A DNA stretch of 64,000 nucleotides. Source: Streptomyces acidiscabies (GTDB lineage Bacteria > Actinomycetota > Actinomycetes > Streptomycetales > Streptomycetaceae). The DNA lies in contig NZ_JAGJBY010000002.1 in assembly GCF_020010905.1 (NCBI RefSeq), positions 2,914,001 through 2,978,000 of the forward strand. The letters run 5' to 3'. Made by a program: the position numbers and the translations under genes. The notes beneath the pieces are model-generated. The model was not told where the DNA came from, ran no database searches, and saw only the letters and a program-made list of their open reading frames with translations. Positions 1-8,112 of the stretch are shown here, one piece after another (within the stretch, counting starts at the first letter, position 1; every line of letters starts with the position of its first letter).

Positions 1-1062
1 GCGGACCGCGTCCGCCTGTGGCACCGCACCGTCGACCGCGCGGCCGAGGCGCTCGACCGCCTCGGCATCGCCGACCGGGCCGAGCCCCGCGCCTACACGC
101 TCGACGCGCTCGCCGCCGAACTCGCCCCGGGGGACGTGGTGGTGTCGATGCTCCCGGCCGGCGACCATCCCGCGCTGCTCGCCGCGTGCGTCGCCGGGCA
201 GGCCCACTTCGCCTGCTCCAGCTACGTGTCCGACGAGATCGCGGCGCAGGCCGAGGCGGCGCGGGCGGCGGGCCTGACCGTGCTCACCGAGGCGGGGCTC
301 GACCCCGGCATCGACCACCTCTTCGCGCACAGCCTCGTCTCACGGGCCCGCGCGGAGATCGGCGCGGAGAACAGGGCGACCTACTCCCTCACCTCCTGGT
401 GCGGCGGCCTCCCCGCCGTCCCCAACTCCTTCCGCTACCGCTTCAGTTGGGCGCCCCTCGGCGTCCTCAACGCCCTGCGCTCACCCGCCCGTCACATCGA
501 GTCCGGCGTGGAGAAGGTGACGCCTCTCCCCTGGGAGGCGACGCGTGAACTCGCCCTCGGCGGCGAGACGTTCGAGGCGTACCCCAACCGCGACAGCGTC
601 CCCTTCATCGCCCAGTACGACCTGCCGTCCGGCTGGCTGGCCGACACGTTCGTGCGGGGCACCCTCAGGCTCCAGGGCTGGCAGCAGGCGTGGGACTCGG
701 TCTTCGCCGAGCTGAAGAAGGGCGACGACGCGCGGATCGCCGAACTGGCGGGGGAGTTGGCCCGCACCTACCCCACGACCCGCGCGGACCGCGACCGCGT
801 GGTCCTGGGCGTCTCCCTGTCGGTCCGCAGCCCCAACGGCCGCACCTGGTCCGGCAGTTACCTCCTCGACCGGGTCGGCACGGCCGAGGAGTCCGCCATG
901 GCCCACACGGTCTCCCGCCCCCTCGCGCTCGGAGCCCGCCACATCCTGGACTCCTCCCTGCCGCCGGGGTTGAGCCGAGCGGCGGAGACGGCGGTCCGCT
1001 CGGAGGAGTGGCTGAACGAACTCGCGGAGGAAGGGCTGGAGTTCACGATGCGGGTCGGCTAG
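1..1062 (+). CDS. Saccharopine dehydrogenase family protein, 5' end cut by window
   Basis: The open frame runs from base 1 to a TAG stop and is the C-terminal ~353 residues of a longer protein. The visible part begins just after the Rossmann beta-alpha-beta: a stretch of charged residues, then a DVVVSMLPAGDH segment that closes the nucleotide-binding domain. It continues with a saccharopine reductase-type catalytic domain (ACVAGQAHFACSSYVS, then LDPGIDHLFAHSL). This is the layout of NAD(P)-dependent saccharopine dehydrogenase/lysine-ketoglutarate reductase enzymes of amino-acid metabolism. The GxGxxG loop is off the window, so cofactor choice cannot be judged. Its stop overlaps the stop of the convergent hydrolase by 4 bp. 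Actinobacterial members often have unproven substrates; the family call is firm, the exact reaction is not. Confidence 0.8.
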   Translation, partial: ADRVRLWHRTVDRAAEALDRLGIADRAEPRAYTLDALAAELAPGDVVVSMLPAGDHPALLAACVAGQAHFACSSYVSDEIAAQAEAARAAGLTVLTEAGLDPGIDHLFAHSLVSRARAEIGAENRATYSLTSWCGGLPAVPNSFRYRFSWAPLGVLNALRSPARHIESGVEKVTPLPWEATRELALGGETFEAYPNRDSVPFIAQYDLPSGWLADTFVRGTLRLQGWQQAWDSVFAELKKGDDARIAELAGELARTYPTTRADRDRVVLGVSLSVRSPNGRTWSGSYLLDRVGTAEESAMAHTVSRPLALGARHILDSSLPPGLSRAAETAVRSEEWLNELAEEGLEFTMRVG

Positions 1063-2291
1063 CGTGCGAGCGCCTCGTGCACGAACCTCTTGATCTCCGG
1101 GTACAGGGCGTGTGACGAACGCGGCCGGACCTGGGTCATGAACTGGACCGTCACATCGTGTTCCGGGTCCACCCAGAACGTCGTGGTCGCGACGCCGCTC
1201 CAGCCGTAAGTCCCCTTGCCCGCCGGGGCCTTGGTGCGGTCGGGGTCGATGACCACCGAGACGCCCAGGCCGAAACCCAGGCCGTCCTTGCTGGGTTCGT
1301 CGTGGGACGGGCGGCTGCCGAAGGTGCGTATGTCGGCGCCGCCGGGGAGGTGGTTGCGGGTCATCAGGTCGACGGTGTCCGGCGAGAGCAGCCGTACGCC
1401 GTCCAACTCGCCGCGCCCGCGCAGGAACTCGGCGAACCGGTGGATGTCGTGCGCCCCCGCCACCATGCCACCGGCGCCGGACAGGAACCGGGGCCGCCCG
1501 CCCCTGAGCGGCAGCCCGGCGACCGGTCTGATCCCCCCGTCCTCCGTCTCCCCGTACAGCTCCGACAACCGCCCGGCCTGCACGTCGTTCACACAGAACC
1601 CGGCGTCGGGCATGCCCAGCGGCCCGAACACCCGCTCCGCGAGGAACGCGTCCAGCGGCTGCCCGGACACCACCTCGACGATCCGCGCGAGGACGTTCGT
1701 CGCCACCGAGTAGTTCCACTCGGTGCCGGGTTCGAACTGGAGCGGCAGCGAGGCGTACACGTCGACCGTGCCCGCGAGGTCCGTGCCGGGCGCCACCGAC
1801 GAGTCGAGGCCCGCCTCGCGGTAGAGGGCGTCCACGGGGTGCGTGCCGTAGAACGCGAACGTCAGCCCGGCGGTGTGGGTGAGGAGATGCCGGACCAGTA
1901 TCGGGCCGTCGGCGGGGCGCGTCACCAGGTCGCGCCCGCTGCCGCTGACGTACACACGCGGCTCGGCGAACGACGGGATGTACTGGGCCACCGGGTCGTC
2001 CAGGCCGATCCGGCCCTCCTCGACCAGGAGCAGCGCCGCCACCGACGTCACCGGCTTGGTCATGGAGTACAGCCGCCAGAGCGTGTCCGGCTCGACCGGG
2101 AGTCCGGCGGCGACGTCACGGTGCCCGTGCGTCGTGAGGTGGGCGACCCGGCCGCCGCGCGCCACGGAGACGAGGTAGCCGGGGAGGTGGCCCGCCGCCA
2201 CCTCGTGCGCGATGTACTGGTCCATCCGGTCCAGCACCTTCGGATCCAGCCCGACCTCACTCGGGTCGACCTCTTGCCGCAGCAGTGCCAT
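1059..2291 (-). CDS. Serine hydrolase, class C beta-lactamase/esterase (EstB-like) family
   Basis: Encodes 410 residues. The nucleophile motif SMTK is at about residues 76-79 (LYSMTKP), the tyrosine motif reads NYSVATN, and a GAGGMV/GAHD stretch follows near the C-terminal third. These are the SxxK and YxN signatures of the penicillin-binding-protein-like serine hydrolase fold. No signal peptide is visible, which favours a cytoplasmic esterase or peptidase over a secreted beta-lactamase. I chose the ATG at 2291 because GGAGGAGA lies just upstream; a longer frame to 2351 lacks a ribosome site. The gene is convergent with the saccharopine dehydrogenase-like gene, overlapping it by 4 bp. Substrate unknown. 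Confidence 0.82.
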   Translation of the reverse strand: MALLRQEVDPSEVGLDPKVLDRMDQYIAHEVAAGHLPGYLVSVARGGRVAHLTTHGHRDVAAGLPVEPDTLWRLYSMTKPVTSVAALLLVEEGRIGLDDPVAQYIPSFAEPRVYVSGSGRDLVTRPADGPILVRHLLTHTAGLTFAFYGTHPVDALYREAGLDSSVAPGTDLAGTVDVYASLPLQFEPGTEWNYSVATNVLARIVEVVSGQPLDAFLAERVFGPLGMPDAGFCVNDVQAGRLSELYGETEDGGIRPVAGLPLRGGRPRFLSGAGGMVAGAHDIHRFAEFLRGRGELDGVRLLSPDTVDLMTRNHLPGGADIRTFGSRPSHDEPSKDGLGFGLGVSVVIDPDRTKAPAGKGTYGWSGVATTTFWVDPEHDVTVQFMTQVRPRSSHALYPEIKRFVHEALAR

Positions 2292-2375
2292 CGTTCTCCT
2301 CCGGGGGCGACTGTCGAGACACACCGGCCCACCTGCTCCGGAGCACCTCACTCCCCAATCGTTCCGCAGGTGGCG

Positions 2376-3737
2376 TCAGAGGGAACCCCTTTCGGACGTG
2401 TGCCGTGTGTGGGGTGCGTCGCTTCTGGTAGTGCGGGGGAGCGTGGGGTGTCCGGTATGGGAGGCAATGCGAGGTGCCTGTCCCGGCAGCATCCGGCACA
2501 CCGGCACCGCGAGCACCGTCAGCCCCGCCAGCACCACGAGCGGCACACGAGCCGATCCCATCAGCACCGTCGCCACCGCCACCCCCAGCACCGGCCCCAC
2601 GTTCATCGCCGTCTGCTGCAACCCGCCCGCCACCCCCGCGAACGCCACCGGCGCCTCCTTCACGACGACATGCGTCCCCGCCACCATCACCGCCCCGAAC
2701 CCGGCGCCCACCAGAGCGAACCCCACACAGAACACCGCCTGCGCCGAGGCCCCCGCCAGCACCAGTAGCCCCGCCGCGAGCAACGCGATCGCCCCGGCGG
2801 TCGTACGGCGGCTGCCCGCCCGCTTGAGCAACATCGCGCACACGGGCGCCGATCCGATGAGCGCCACCGCCAACGGCAGGCTGAGCAGGGCGCTGTGGAA
2901 GGGCGTCAGGCCGAGGTCTCCTTGCAGGAGGTAGACGCACGCGAACAGGCCCCCGTTGAGCGTGGCCGACGCCGTCATGAGGACCGTGAGTCCGGCTCCC
3001 ACGGCAACGTCCGGTGGCAGCAGAGGAGTTGAGGTCCGGCGTTCGTGCCGTACGAAAGCCAGCGCGGCGGCGACGCCGAGGACAGCGGTCGAGGCGGTCA
3101 GGGTGACCAGCGCGTGGACCAGCGACGCCAGGGTCACCGCCAGCAGCAGGGCGCCGGGCAGGTCCAGGGGCGTGGACGGGCGCGGGGTGTCGGCCTCCCG
3201 GACCGCCAGGGCGAGCAGGCCGAACACCAGGGTCGGGGCGAGCGTGAGGACGAACACCGCGCGCCAGCCGTACGCCGTCGCCAGCGCCCCGCCCAGCACC
3301 GGGCCCGCTGCGGCGGCGATGCCGATCGCCGCGGTGCGTACGGCGAGCGGGGTGCGCAGGAGGTCCGGGGGGTACGCGGCGCGCAGCATGCCGAGGCCGG
3401 CCGGCTGGAGCAGGGCGCCGAACACGCCCTGGACGACGCGGAGTCCGATCACCCAGCCGATGCCGGGTGCGACCACGAGGCCCGCCGAGGCGGCGCCGAA
3501 GCCGAGCATGCCGATGGCGAACATGCGGCGGTGTCCGTACCGGTCGCCTAGGCGTCCCGCGAACACCAACAGGCCCGCCACGGCGATGAGATACCCGGTG
3601 CTGGTCCACTGGACCTGGTCGAGGCTCGCCCCCAACTCCCGGCGCAACGTGGGCTGGGCGACCGTGAGGCAGGTGCCGTCGAGCGCTACGACCATGGCGC
3701 CGGTGACGCTCGCGGCGAGGGCGAGGGGGCGGTTCAC
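2376..3737 (-). CDS. MFS drug-efflux-type transporter (DHA2-like)
   Basis: A 453-residue hydrophobic protein with about twelve to fourteen predicted membrane helices. The first helix carries the DGTCLTVAQPTL sequence that corresponds to motif D1 (LDxTIVNVALP) of proton-coupled drug exporters. The loop 2-3 motif is present as GRLGDRYGHRRMF. The C-terminal ~40 residues are Arg/Thr/His-rich and non-membrane. Its ATG overlaps the stop of the upstream TetR gene (ATGA), so the two are co-transcribed and translationally coupled. Pairing with a TetR repressor that has two operator-like palindromes suggests an inducible export pump for a small toxic compound; the substrate cannot be read from sequence. 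Confidence 0.85.
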   Translation of the reverse strand: MNRPLALAASVTGAMVVALDGTCLTVAQPTLRRELGASLDQVQWTSTGYLIAVAGLLVFAGRLGDRYGHRRMFAIGMLGFGAASAGLVVAPGIGWVIGLRVVQGVFGALLQPAGLGMLRAAYPPDLLRTPLAVRTAAIGIAAAAGPVLGGALATAYGWRAVFVLTLAPTLVFGLLALAVREADTPRPSTPLDLPGALLLAVTLASLVHALVTLTASTAVLGVAAALAFVRHERRTSTPLLPPDVAVGAGLTVLMTASATLNGGLFACVYLLQGDLGLTPFHSALLSLPLAVALIGSAPVCAMLLKRAGSRRTTAGAIALLAAGLLVLAGASAQAVFCVGFALVGAGFGAVMVAGTHVVVKEAPVAFAGVAGGLQQTAMNVGPVLGVAVATVLMGSARVPLVVLAGLTVLAVPVCRMLPGQAPRIASHTGHPTLPRTTRSDAPHTRHTSERGSL

Positions 3738-4306
3738 GCCGCGCCCAGGTGGGCGTCCAGGACCGTCCGCAGCAGAGGGGTGAAGTCCTCGGTGCCGGTG
3801 GCCAGTTGGAGGCTGCCCCAGGTCCAGAGCTGGGCCATGCCGTGCAGGTTGGCCCAGAGGGCGGCTGCGACGGCTGGGGCGTCCGCGTCGGGGCGTACCC
3901 GGCCGACCGACTCCACCAGGGCGGAGAACAGGGGGAGGCTGGTGTCGCGGAGGCCCAAGTGACCGCTCTCCAGGAGGTCGTGACGGAACATCAGTTCGTA
4001 CATTCCGGGGTTGTCGAGAGCGAACTCCAGGTAGACGCGGGCGAGTTGCTCGACGCGGAGGCGGGCGTCCAAAGCTTCCGTCACCTTCCCGGCCCGTGCG
4101 GCGAGGTCGGTGAAGCCCCGGCGGGCGATCGCCGAGAGCAGCTCCAGGTGCGTGGGGAAGTGGCGGCGGGGCGCGCCGTGCGAGACACCGGCCCGGCGGG
4201 CGATCTCGCGCAGGGTGAGCGCCTGCACGCCCTCGCGGGCCAGGAGTTCCACGCCGGTGTCGATGAGGCGGGCGCGGAGGTCGGAGGAGGGCTGGTCAGC
4301 GGACAT
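3734..4306 (-). CDS. TetR/AcrR family transcriptional repressor of the efflux gene
   Basis: About 190 residues. The N-terminal helix-turn-helix reads TLREIARRAGVSHGAPRRHF (residues ~35-54), followed by the variable all-helical ligand-binding domain and a WTWGSLQLATG helix near the C-terminus. Start: ATG at 4306, or GTG at 4312; neither has a Shine-Dalgarno sequence, so the transcript may be leaderless. The start codon lies inside the first of two palindromes (4305-4319 and 4329-4343), as expected for autorepression. The MFS gene follows with a 4-bp overlap. The PPOX gene is transcribed divergently from the same 85-bp interval, so it may share this control. Confidence 0.85.
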   Translation of the reverse strand: MSADQPSSDLRARLIDTGVELLAREGVQALTLREIARRAGVSHGAPRRHFPTHLELLSAIARRGFTDLAARAGKVTEALDARLRVEQLARVYLEFALDNPGMYELMFRHDLLESGHLGLRDTSLPLFSALVESVGRVRPDADAPAVAAALWANLHGMAQLWTWGSLQLATGTEDFTPLLRTVLDAHLGAA

Positions 4307-4343
4307 AGACACTGTCCACCAGTGGACCGTAGACAGTGTCTAC
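4305..4343. promoter_or_regulatory. Paired operator-like palindromes between tetR and PPOX gene
   Basis: GTAGACAGTGTCTAC at 4329-4343 is a perfect 15-bp palindrome with one central base. A degenerate copy, ATAGACACTGTCCAC, lies at 4305-4319, with centres 24 bp apart. The outer arms TAGACACTGTC and GACAGTGTCTA also form an 11-bp inverted repeat, and GTCCAC-CA-GTGGAC sits between them. Overlap with the TetR start codon and the divergent promoter fits a TetR dimer-pair operator (inference). Confidence 0.65.
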
Positions 4344-4391
4344 CCAGGGCCGGGGGAATGCGGCGCTCGCCGACCGGGGTTGACCACGGAC

Positions 4392-4838
4392 ATGACTCAG
4401 GACACGACGGACGACGCCCTCCTCGCCCTGCTCTCCGACACCCGGGGCGGAGTGCTCGTCACCCTCAAACGCGACGGCCGCCCCCAGCTCTCGAACGTCA
4501 CCCACCACTACGACCCCGACGAGCGCACCCTGCGGATCTCCGTCACCGCCGACCGCGCCAAGACCCGCAACCTTCAGCGCGACCCCCGCACCAGCTACCA
4601 CGTCACCAGCGACGACCGCTGGGCCTACACGGTCGTGGAGGGCACCGCCGACCTCACCCCCGTCGCCGAGGACCCCGCCGACGACACGGTCGAGGAACTG
4701 ATCCGCCTCTACCGCGCCGTCCTGGGCGAGCACCCCGACTGGGACGACTTCCGCGCCGCGATGGTCCGCGACCGGCGGCTCGTGGTCCGGCTCCGGGTGG
4801 AGCGGGCGTACGGGATCCCGGCGAAGAAGGCCGGCTGA
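4392..4838 (+). CDS. PPOX-class F420-dependent oxidoreductase-like protein
   Basis: A 148-residue single-domain split-barrel protein. Visible family features are the N-terminal RGGVLVTLKRDGRPQLSNV strand pair, the RTLRISVTADRAKTRNLQRD segment (cofactor phosphate-binding region) and VVEGTADLTPV. These match the TIGR03618-type PPOX proteins of actinomycetes (Rv1155-like) that bind F420 or flavin. The ATG at 4392 gives the usual family length; an in-frame extension upstream runs into the tetR operator and is rejected. It is divergent from the TetR-efflux pair. Reaction and substrate unknown. Confidence 0.8.
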   Translation: MTQDTTDDALLALLSDTRGGVLVTLKRDGRPQLSNVTHHYDPDERTLRISVTADRAKTRNLQRDPRTSYHVTSDDRWAYTVVEGTADLTPVAEDPADDTVEELIRLYRAVLGEHPDWDDFRAAMVRDRRLVVRLRVERAYGIPAKKAG

Positions 4839-4855
4839 ACCCCCGTACACGGCAA

Positions 4856-4886
4856 GGTCCCCGGAGCCCGAAGGCGTCCGGGGACC
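4856..4886. terminator. Bidirectional hairpin between convergent genes
   Basis: GGTCCCCGGA (4856-4865) and TCCGGGGACC (4877-4886) form a perfect 10-bp GC-rich stem around an 11-base loop. It lies in the 58-bp gap where the PPOX gene and the MHS transporter converge. There is no U-tract, as is common for Streptomyces terminators. Confidence 0.65.
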
Positions 4887-4896
4887 CGGCGGAAGG

Positions 4897-6246
4897 TCAG
4901 GCCGAGACGGACTCGCGGTCAGGCTGTTTTCCCGGGGTGCGCAGGCCCAGGGACTCGGTCGGGATCTTCGCCGTCTCGCGGGCCGTGAGGACGGCGATGA
5001 CCGGCGGGACGCACAGGGCCGCCGTGAACAGGGCCACCGAGAACCAGTCGTCGCCGTCCGGGCCCGCGATCTCCGCCGCGAACGTGACCGCGAAACCGGC
5101 GATGGCGAAGCCGATCTGCGTGCCGATCGCCATGCCCGACAGGCGGACCCGGGTCGTGAACATCTCGCCGTAGAACGACGGCCAGACGCCGTTCGCGGCG
5201 CTGTAGACGACGCCGAACGTGAGGATGCCGAGCAGCATCATCAGCGGGTACGAGCCGGTCGAGATCGACCACAGGTAGGCGAACATCATGGCCCCGCTGC
5301 CCGCCGCGCCGACCAGGAACACCGGGCGGCGCCCGATGCGGTCGGAGAGCGTCGCCCACAGGGGGATCGCCGCGAGGGCGACGAGGTTGGCGAGCGCGCC
5401 GACCCACAGCATCGACGTACGGCTCATGCCGACCGCGTCGCTGGTCGCGTACGACAGGGCCCAGACCGTGAAGATCGTGCTCACGGAGGCGACCATCGCG
5501 CCCGCGATCACCCGCAGGACGTCCGACCAGTGCTCGCGGAGCAGGACGAGCAGCGGCATCTTCACGACGCCCTCGGTCGCCGCCTGCTGCTCGAACGCCG
5601 GGGTCTCGGCGAGCTTGCGGCGGATCACGTACCCGGCCACCGCGACCACGATGCTCAGCCAGAACGGGACGCGCCAGCCCCACGACAGCAACTGGTCCTC
5701 GGGCAGGGACGCGACCGGGATGAACACGAGGGTCGCGATGAGCTGGCCGCCCTGCGTGCCGCTGAGGGTGAAGCTCGTGAAGAAGCCCCGTCGGTGCGAG
5801 GGCGCGTGCTCCAGCGTCATCGACCCCGCGCTGGCCTGCTCGCCCGCCGCCGAGATGCCCTGGAGGACCCGGCACAGCACCAGCAGAACCGGAGCGAGGG
5901 TACCGACCTGTTCACGCGTGGGCAGACAGCCGATCAGGAACGTCGACAGGCCCATCAGTATCAGCGTGAAGACCATGATCTTCTTGCGGCCGACCCGGTC
6001 CCCGAAGTGGCCGAGGAACAGCGCGCCGACCGGCCGCGCGGCGTACGCGACCCCGAACGTCCCCAGCGACAGCAGGGTCGCCGTCGCCGGGTCGGACTCG
6101 TCGAAGAACACGTCCGGGAAGATCAGCGCGGCGGCGCTGCCGTAGATGAAGAAGTCGTAGTACTCCAGGGCGCTGCCGATCCAGGCCGCGGCGGCGGCCT
6201 TCTTCGGCTGGCCCGGCGGGGCGGGGGCGGGGACGGGGACGGACAA
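4897..6246 (-). CDS. MHS-family MFS transporter, probably quinate/shikimate uptake
   Basis: About 449 residues with twelve membrane helices. The first helix has SALEYYDFFIYGSAAAL and the loop 2-3 motif is GHFGDRVGRKK, both typical of metabolite:H+ symporters (ShiA/KgtP/ProP group). Start: TTG at 6246 has AAGGAG six bases upstream. An in-frame GTG at 6270 would add eight residues but would bury that site. The link to quinate or shikimate is inferred from the nearby dehydrogenase at 7225 and from operator-like sequences shared between the two promoters. The gene ends convergently with the PPOX gene across a hairpin. Confidence 0.8.
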   Translation of the reverse strand: MSVPVPAPAPPGQPKKAAAAAWIGSALEYYDFFIYGSAAALIFPDVFFDESDPATATLLSLGTFGVAYAARPVGALFLGHFGDRVGRKKIMVFTLILMGLSTFLIGCLPTREQVGTLAPVLLVLCRVLQGISAAGEQASAGSMTLEHAPSHRRGFFTSFTLSGTQGGQLIATLVFIPVASLPEDQLLSWGWRVPFWLSIVVAVAGYVIRRKLAETPAFEQQAATEGVVKMPLLVLLREHWSDVLRVIAGAMVASVSTIFTVWALSYATSDAVGMSRTSMLWVGALANLVALAAIPLWATLSDRIGRRPVFLVGAAGSGAMMFAYLWSISTGSYPLMMLLGILTFGVVYSAANGVWPSFYGEMFTTRVRLSGMAIGTQIGFAIAGFAVTFAAEIAGPDGDDWFSVALFTAALCVPPVIAVLTARETAKIPTESLGLRTPGKQPDRESVSA

Positions 6247-6333
6247 CGGAGGCTCCTTCGGGTACCCCACGACGGCGTGGGGCGAGCGGTGAGGAAGGGG
6301 CGGGGCAGGTGCGGGCCGGGTAGGGCGCTTAAT

Positions 6334-6351
6334 TAACCCACTGGATAGTTA
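6334..6351. promoter_or_regulatory. Candidate operator upstream of MHS transporter
   Basis: TAACCCACTGGATAGTTA has TAAC/GTTA arms around an ACTGG core and lies in an AT-rich patch (TTAATTAA just before it) in otherwise GC-rich DNA. A related sequence with TAAC, ACTGG and a terminal TTA occurs at 7180-7201 between the tetR and dehydrogenase genes. Confidence 0.5.
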
Positions 6352-6425
6352 GTCTCGGTGGGAAGGGATGTTGCGCCGAGGTTTCCCCCGTGTCAAGAGG
6401 TCGCGCGGACAGTTCCCGACGGCCG

Positions 6426-7091
6426 TCAGTCCGCCGCGCGTTCCGCCGTCAGGTACGCGATCACCATGTCGCCGAGCATCACCCGGTACTGCTCGCGCCG
6501 CTCCGGGGCGACGAGGTCGCGGCCGAACAGAGCGCCGAACGTGTGCCGGTTGGCGACCCGGAAGAAGCAGAACGAGCTGATCATCGCGTGCAGGTCGACG
6601 GCGTCGACGTCCGCCGTGAACAAGCCGGACTTCTGCCCGGCGGCGAGGATGCGGCGGATCACGTCGAGCGCGGGCGAGCCCATCCGGCCGAGCTTCTCGG
6701 ACGCCGCGATGTGCTCGGCGCCGTGGATGTTCTCGATCGTCACCAGGCGGATGAAGTCGGGGTGCGCCTCGTGGTGGTCGAACGTCAGCTCCGCGAGCCG
6801 GCGGATCGCCGCGACCGGGTCCAAGTGGTCCACGTCCAGGCGCTGTTCGGCCTCGCGGATCACGCCGTACGCGCGCTCGAGGACCGCCGTGAACAACTGC
6901 TCCTTGCCGCCGAAGTAGTAGTAGATCATCCGCTTCGTCGTACGGGTGCTGGCCGCGATCTCGTCGACGCGGGCGCCGTCGTACCCGGCCCGCGCGAACT
7001 CCCGGGTCGCCACGTCGAGGATCTCCGCCCGGGTACGGGCCGCGTCGCGGATGCGTCCGCCGGTGCGCGCTGGTTCGTCGACGCTGGTCAT
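6426..7091 (-). CDS. TetR/AcrR family regulator of the quinate/shikimate module
   Basis: 221 residues. The N-terminal DNA-binding domain has the segment ARVDEIAASTRTTKRMIYYYF (about residues 40-60), typical of TetR proteins controlling catabolic genes. The C-terminal domain includes the conserved VTIENIHGAEHI helix. The ATG at 7091 is preceded by AAGGA. It is divergent from the dehydrogenase gene and lies head-to-tail with the transporter gene. The common operator-like motif in both promoter regions supports control of both, with a pathway metabolite as a likely inducer (inference). Confidence 0.82.
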   Translation of the reverse strand: MTSVDEPARTGGRIRDAARTRAEILDVATREFARAGYDGARVDEIAASTRTTKRMIYYYFGGKEQLFTAVLERAYGVIREAEQRLDVDHLDPVAAIRRLAELTFDHHEAHPDFIRLVTIENIHGAEHIAASEKLGRMGSPALDVIRRILAAGQKSGLFTADVDAVDLHAMISSFCFFRVANRHTFGALFGRDLVAPERREQYRVMLGDMVIAYLTAERAAD

Positions 7092-7179
7092 CGGAGTCCT
7101 TCGGGAGTGCGGACAGTGCGCAGATTCTAGAAGGCGGCGTGGCGGGGGGTTCCCGGCGGCGGGGTTCGGCTGCTATAGC

Positions 7180-7201
7180 TAACGTACTGGTTCGTACATT
7201 A
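7180..7201. promoter_or_regulatory. Candidate TetR operator between tetR and quinate/shikimate dehydrogenase
   Basis: An inverted repeat with arms TAACGTAC and GTACATTA (7 of 8 positions complementary) separated by TGGTTC. It sits in the 133-bp divergent promoter interval, 23 bp before the dehydrogenase start, where repressor binding would block transcription. It shares TAAC..ACTGG with the sequence at 6334. Confidence 0.6.
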
Positions 7202-7224
7202 CGGCGACTGTTCAGGAGGGCCGC

Positions 7225-8112
7225 GTGGCCAAGGACTCGTACCTCGTCGGACTGATCGGCTCCGGGATCGGTCCGTCCCTCAGCCCCGCGCTGCACGAGC
7301 GCGAGGCGGACCGGCAGGGGCTGCGGTACCTGTACCGGCTGATCGACCTCGACACGCTCGGGGCGGGTCCGGAGGCGGTGGGGGAGCTGGTGCGGGCGGC
7401 GCGGGACCTCGGGTTCGACGGGCTGAACATCACGCATCCCTGCAAGCAGGTCGTGCCGGCCCACCTGGACGCGCTGTCGCCGCAGGCCGAGGCGCTGGGC
7501 GCGGTCAACACGGTCGTCTTCGAGGAGGACGGGCGGGCGGTGGGCCACAACACGGACGTCACCGGGTTCGCGGCCTCGTTCGCCCGGGGGCTGCCGGACG
7601 TGCCGCTGGAGCGGGTCGTCCAGTTGGGCGCGGGCGGCGCGGGGGCGGCCGTCGCCCATGCCGCGCTGACGCTGGGGGCGGGGCTGGTGACGGTCGTGGA
7701 CGCGGTACCGGAACGGGCCGCCGCTCTGGCCGCCGCCCTGAACGGCCACTTCGGCGCGGGCCGCGCGGCGTACGCGACCCCGGACGCGCTTCCCGTGCTG
7801 CTCGCCGACGCCGACGGCCTCGTCCACGCGACGCCCACGGGGATGGCCGCGCATCCGGGGCTGCCCCTCCCCGCCTCGCTGCTGCGCGCCGAGCTGTGGG
7901 TCGCCGAGGTGGTGTACCGCCCGCTGGAGACGGAACTCCTGCGCGTCGCCCGGGCGTTGGGGTGCGCGACCCTCGACGGGGGCGGGATGGCCGTGTTCCA
8001 GGCCGCCGACGCGTTCCGGCTGTTCACGGGGCGGGAACCCGACAGCGGGCGGATGCTGGCGGACATCGGGGAGCTGGCGGGGCTGCCTACTGCCGGCTCA
8101 CCGTCCGCGTGA
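7225..8112 (+). CDS. Quinate/shikimate dehydrogenase (AroE/YdiB family)
   Basis: 295 residues; GTG start with AGGAGG nine bases upstream. The substrate-binding motif GPSLSPALHE (~16-25), catalytic lysine K74 in NITHPCKQ, and NTD at 109-111 are all present. The nucleotide loop is GAGGAG (135-140). An acidic residue, D159 in VVDAVPERA, follows the second Rossmann strand, the position where biosynthetic AroE has an NADP-binding Arg/Ser. NAD preference, as in catabolic quinate/shikimate dehydrogenases, is therefore likely. Neighbouring MHS transporter and TetR support a catabolic role rather than the main shikimate pathway. The 3' end overlaps the convergent membrane-protein gene by 26 bp. Confidence 0.85.
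   Translation: MAKDSYLVGLIGSGIGPSLSPALHEREADRQGLRYLYRLIDLDTLGAGPEAVGELVRAARDLGFDGLNITHPCKQVVPAHLDALSPQAEALGAVNTVVFEEDGRAVGHNTDVTGFAASFARGLPDVPLERVVQLGAGGAGAAVAHAALTLGAGLVTVVDAVPERAAALAAALNGHFGAGRAAYATPDALPVLLADADGLVHATPTGMAAHPGLPLPASLLRAELWVAEVVYRPLETELLRVARALGCATLDGGGMAVFQAADAFRLFTGREPDSGRMLADIGELAGLPTAGSPSA

Noticed and set aside
1059..2291. Secreted beta-lactamase
   Set aside because: The SxxK and YxN motifs are there but no signal peptide; an esterase-like cytoplasmic enzyme is more likely.
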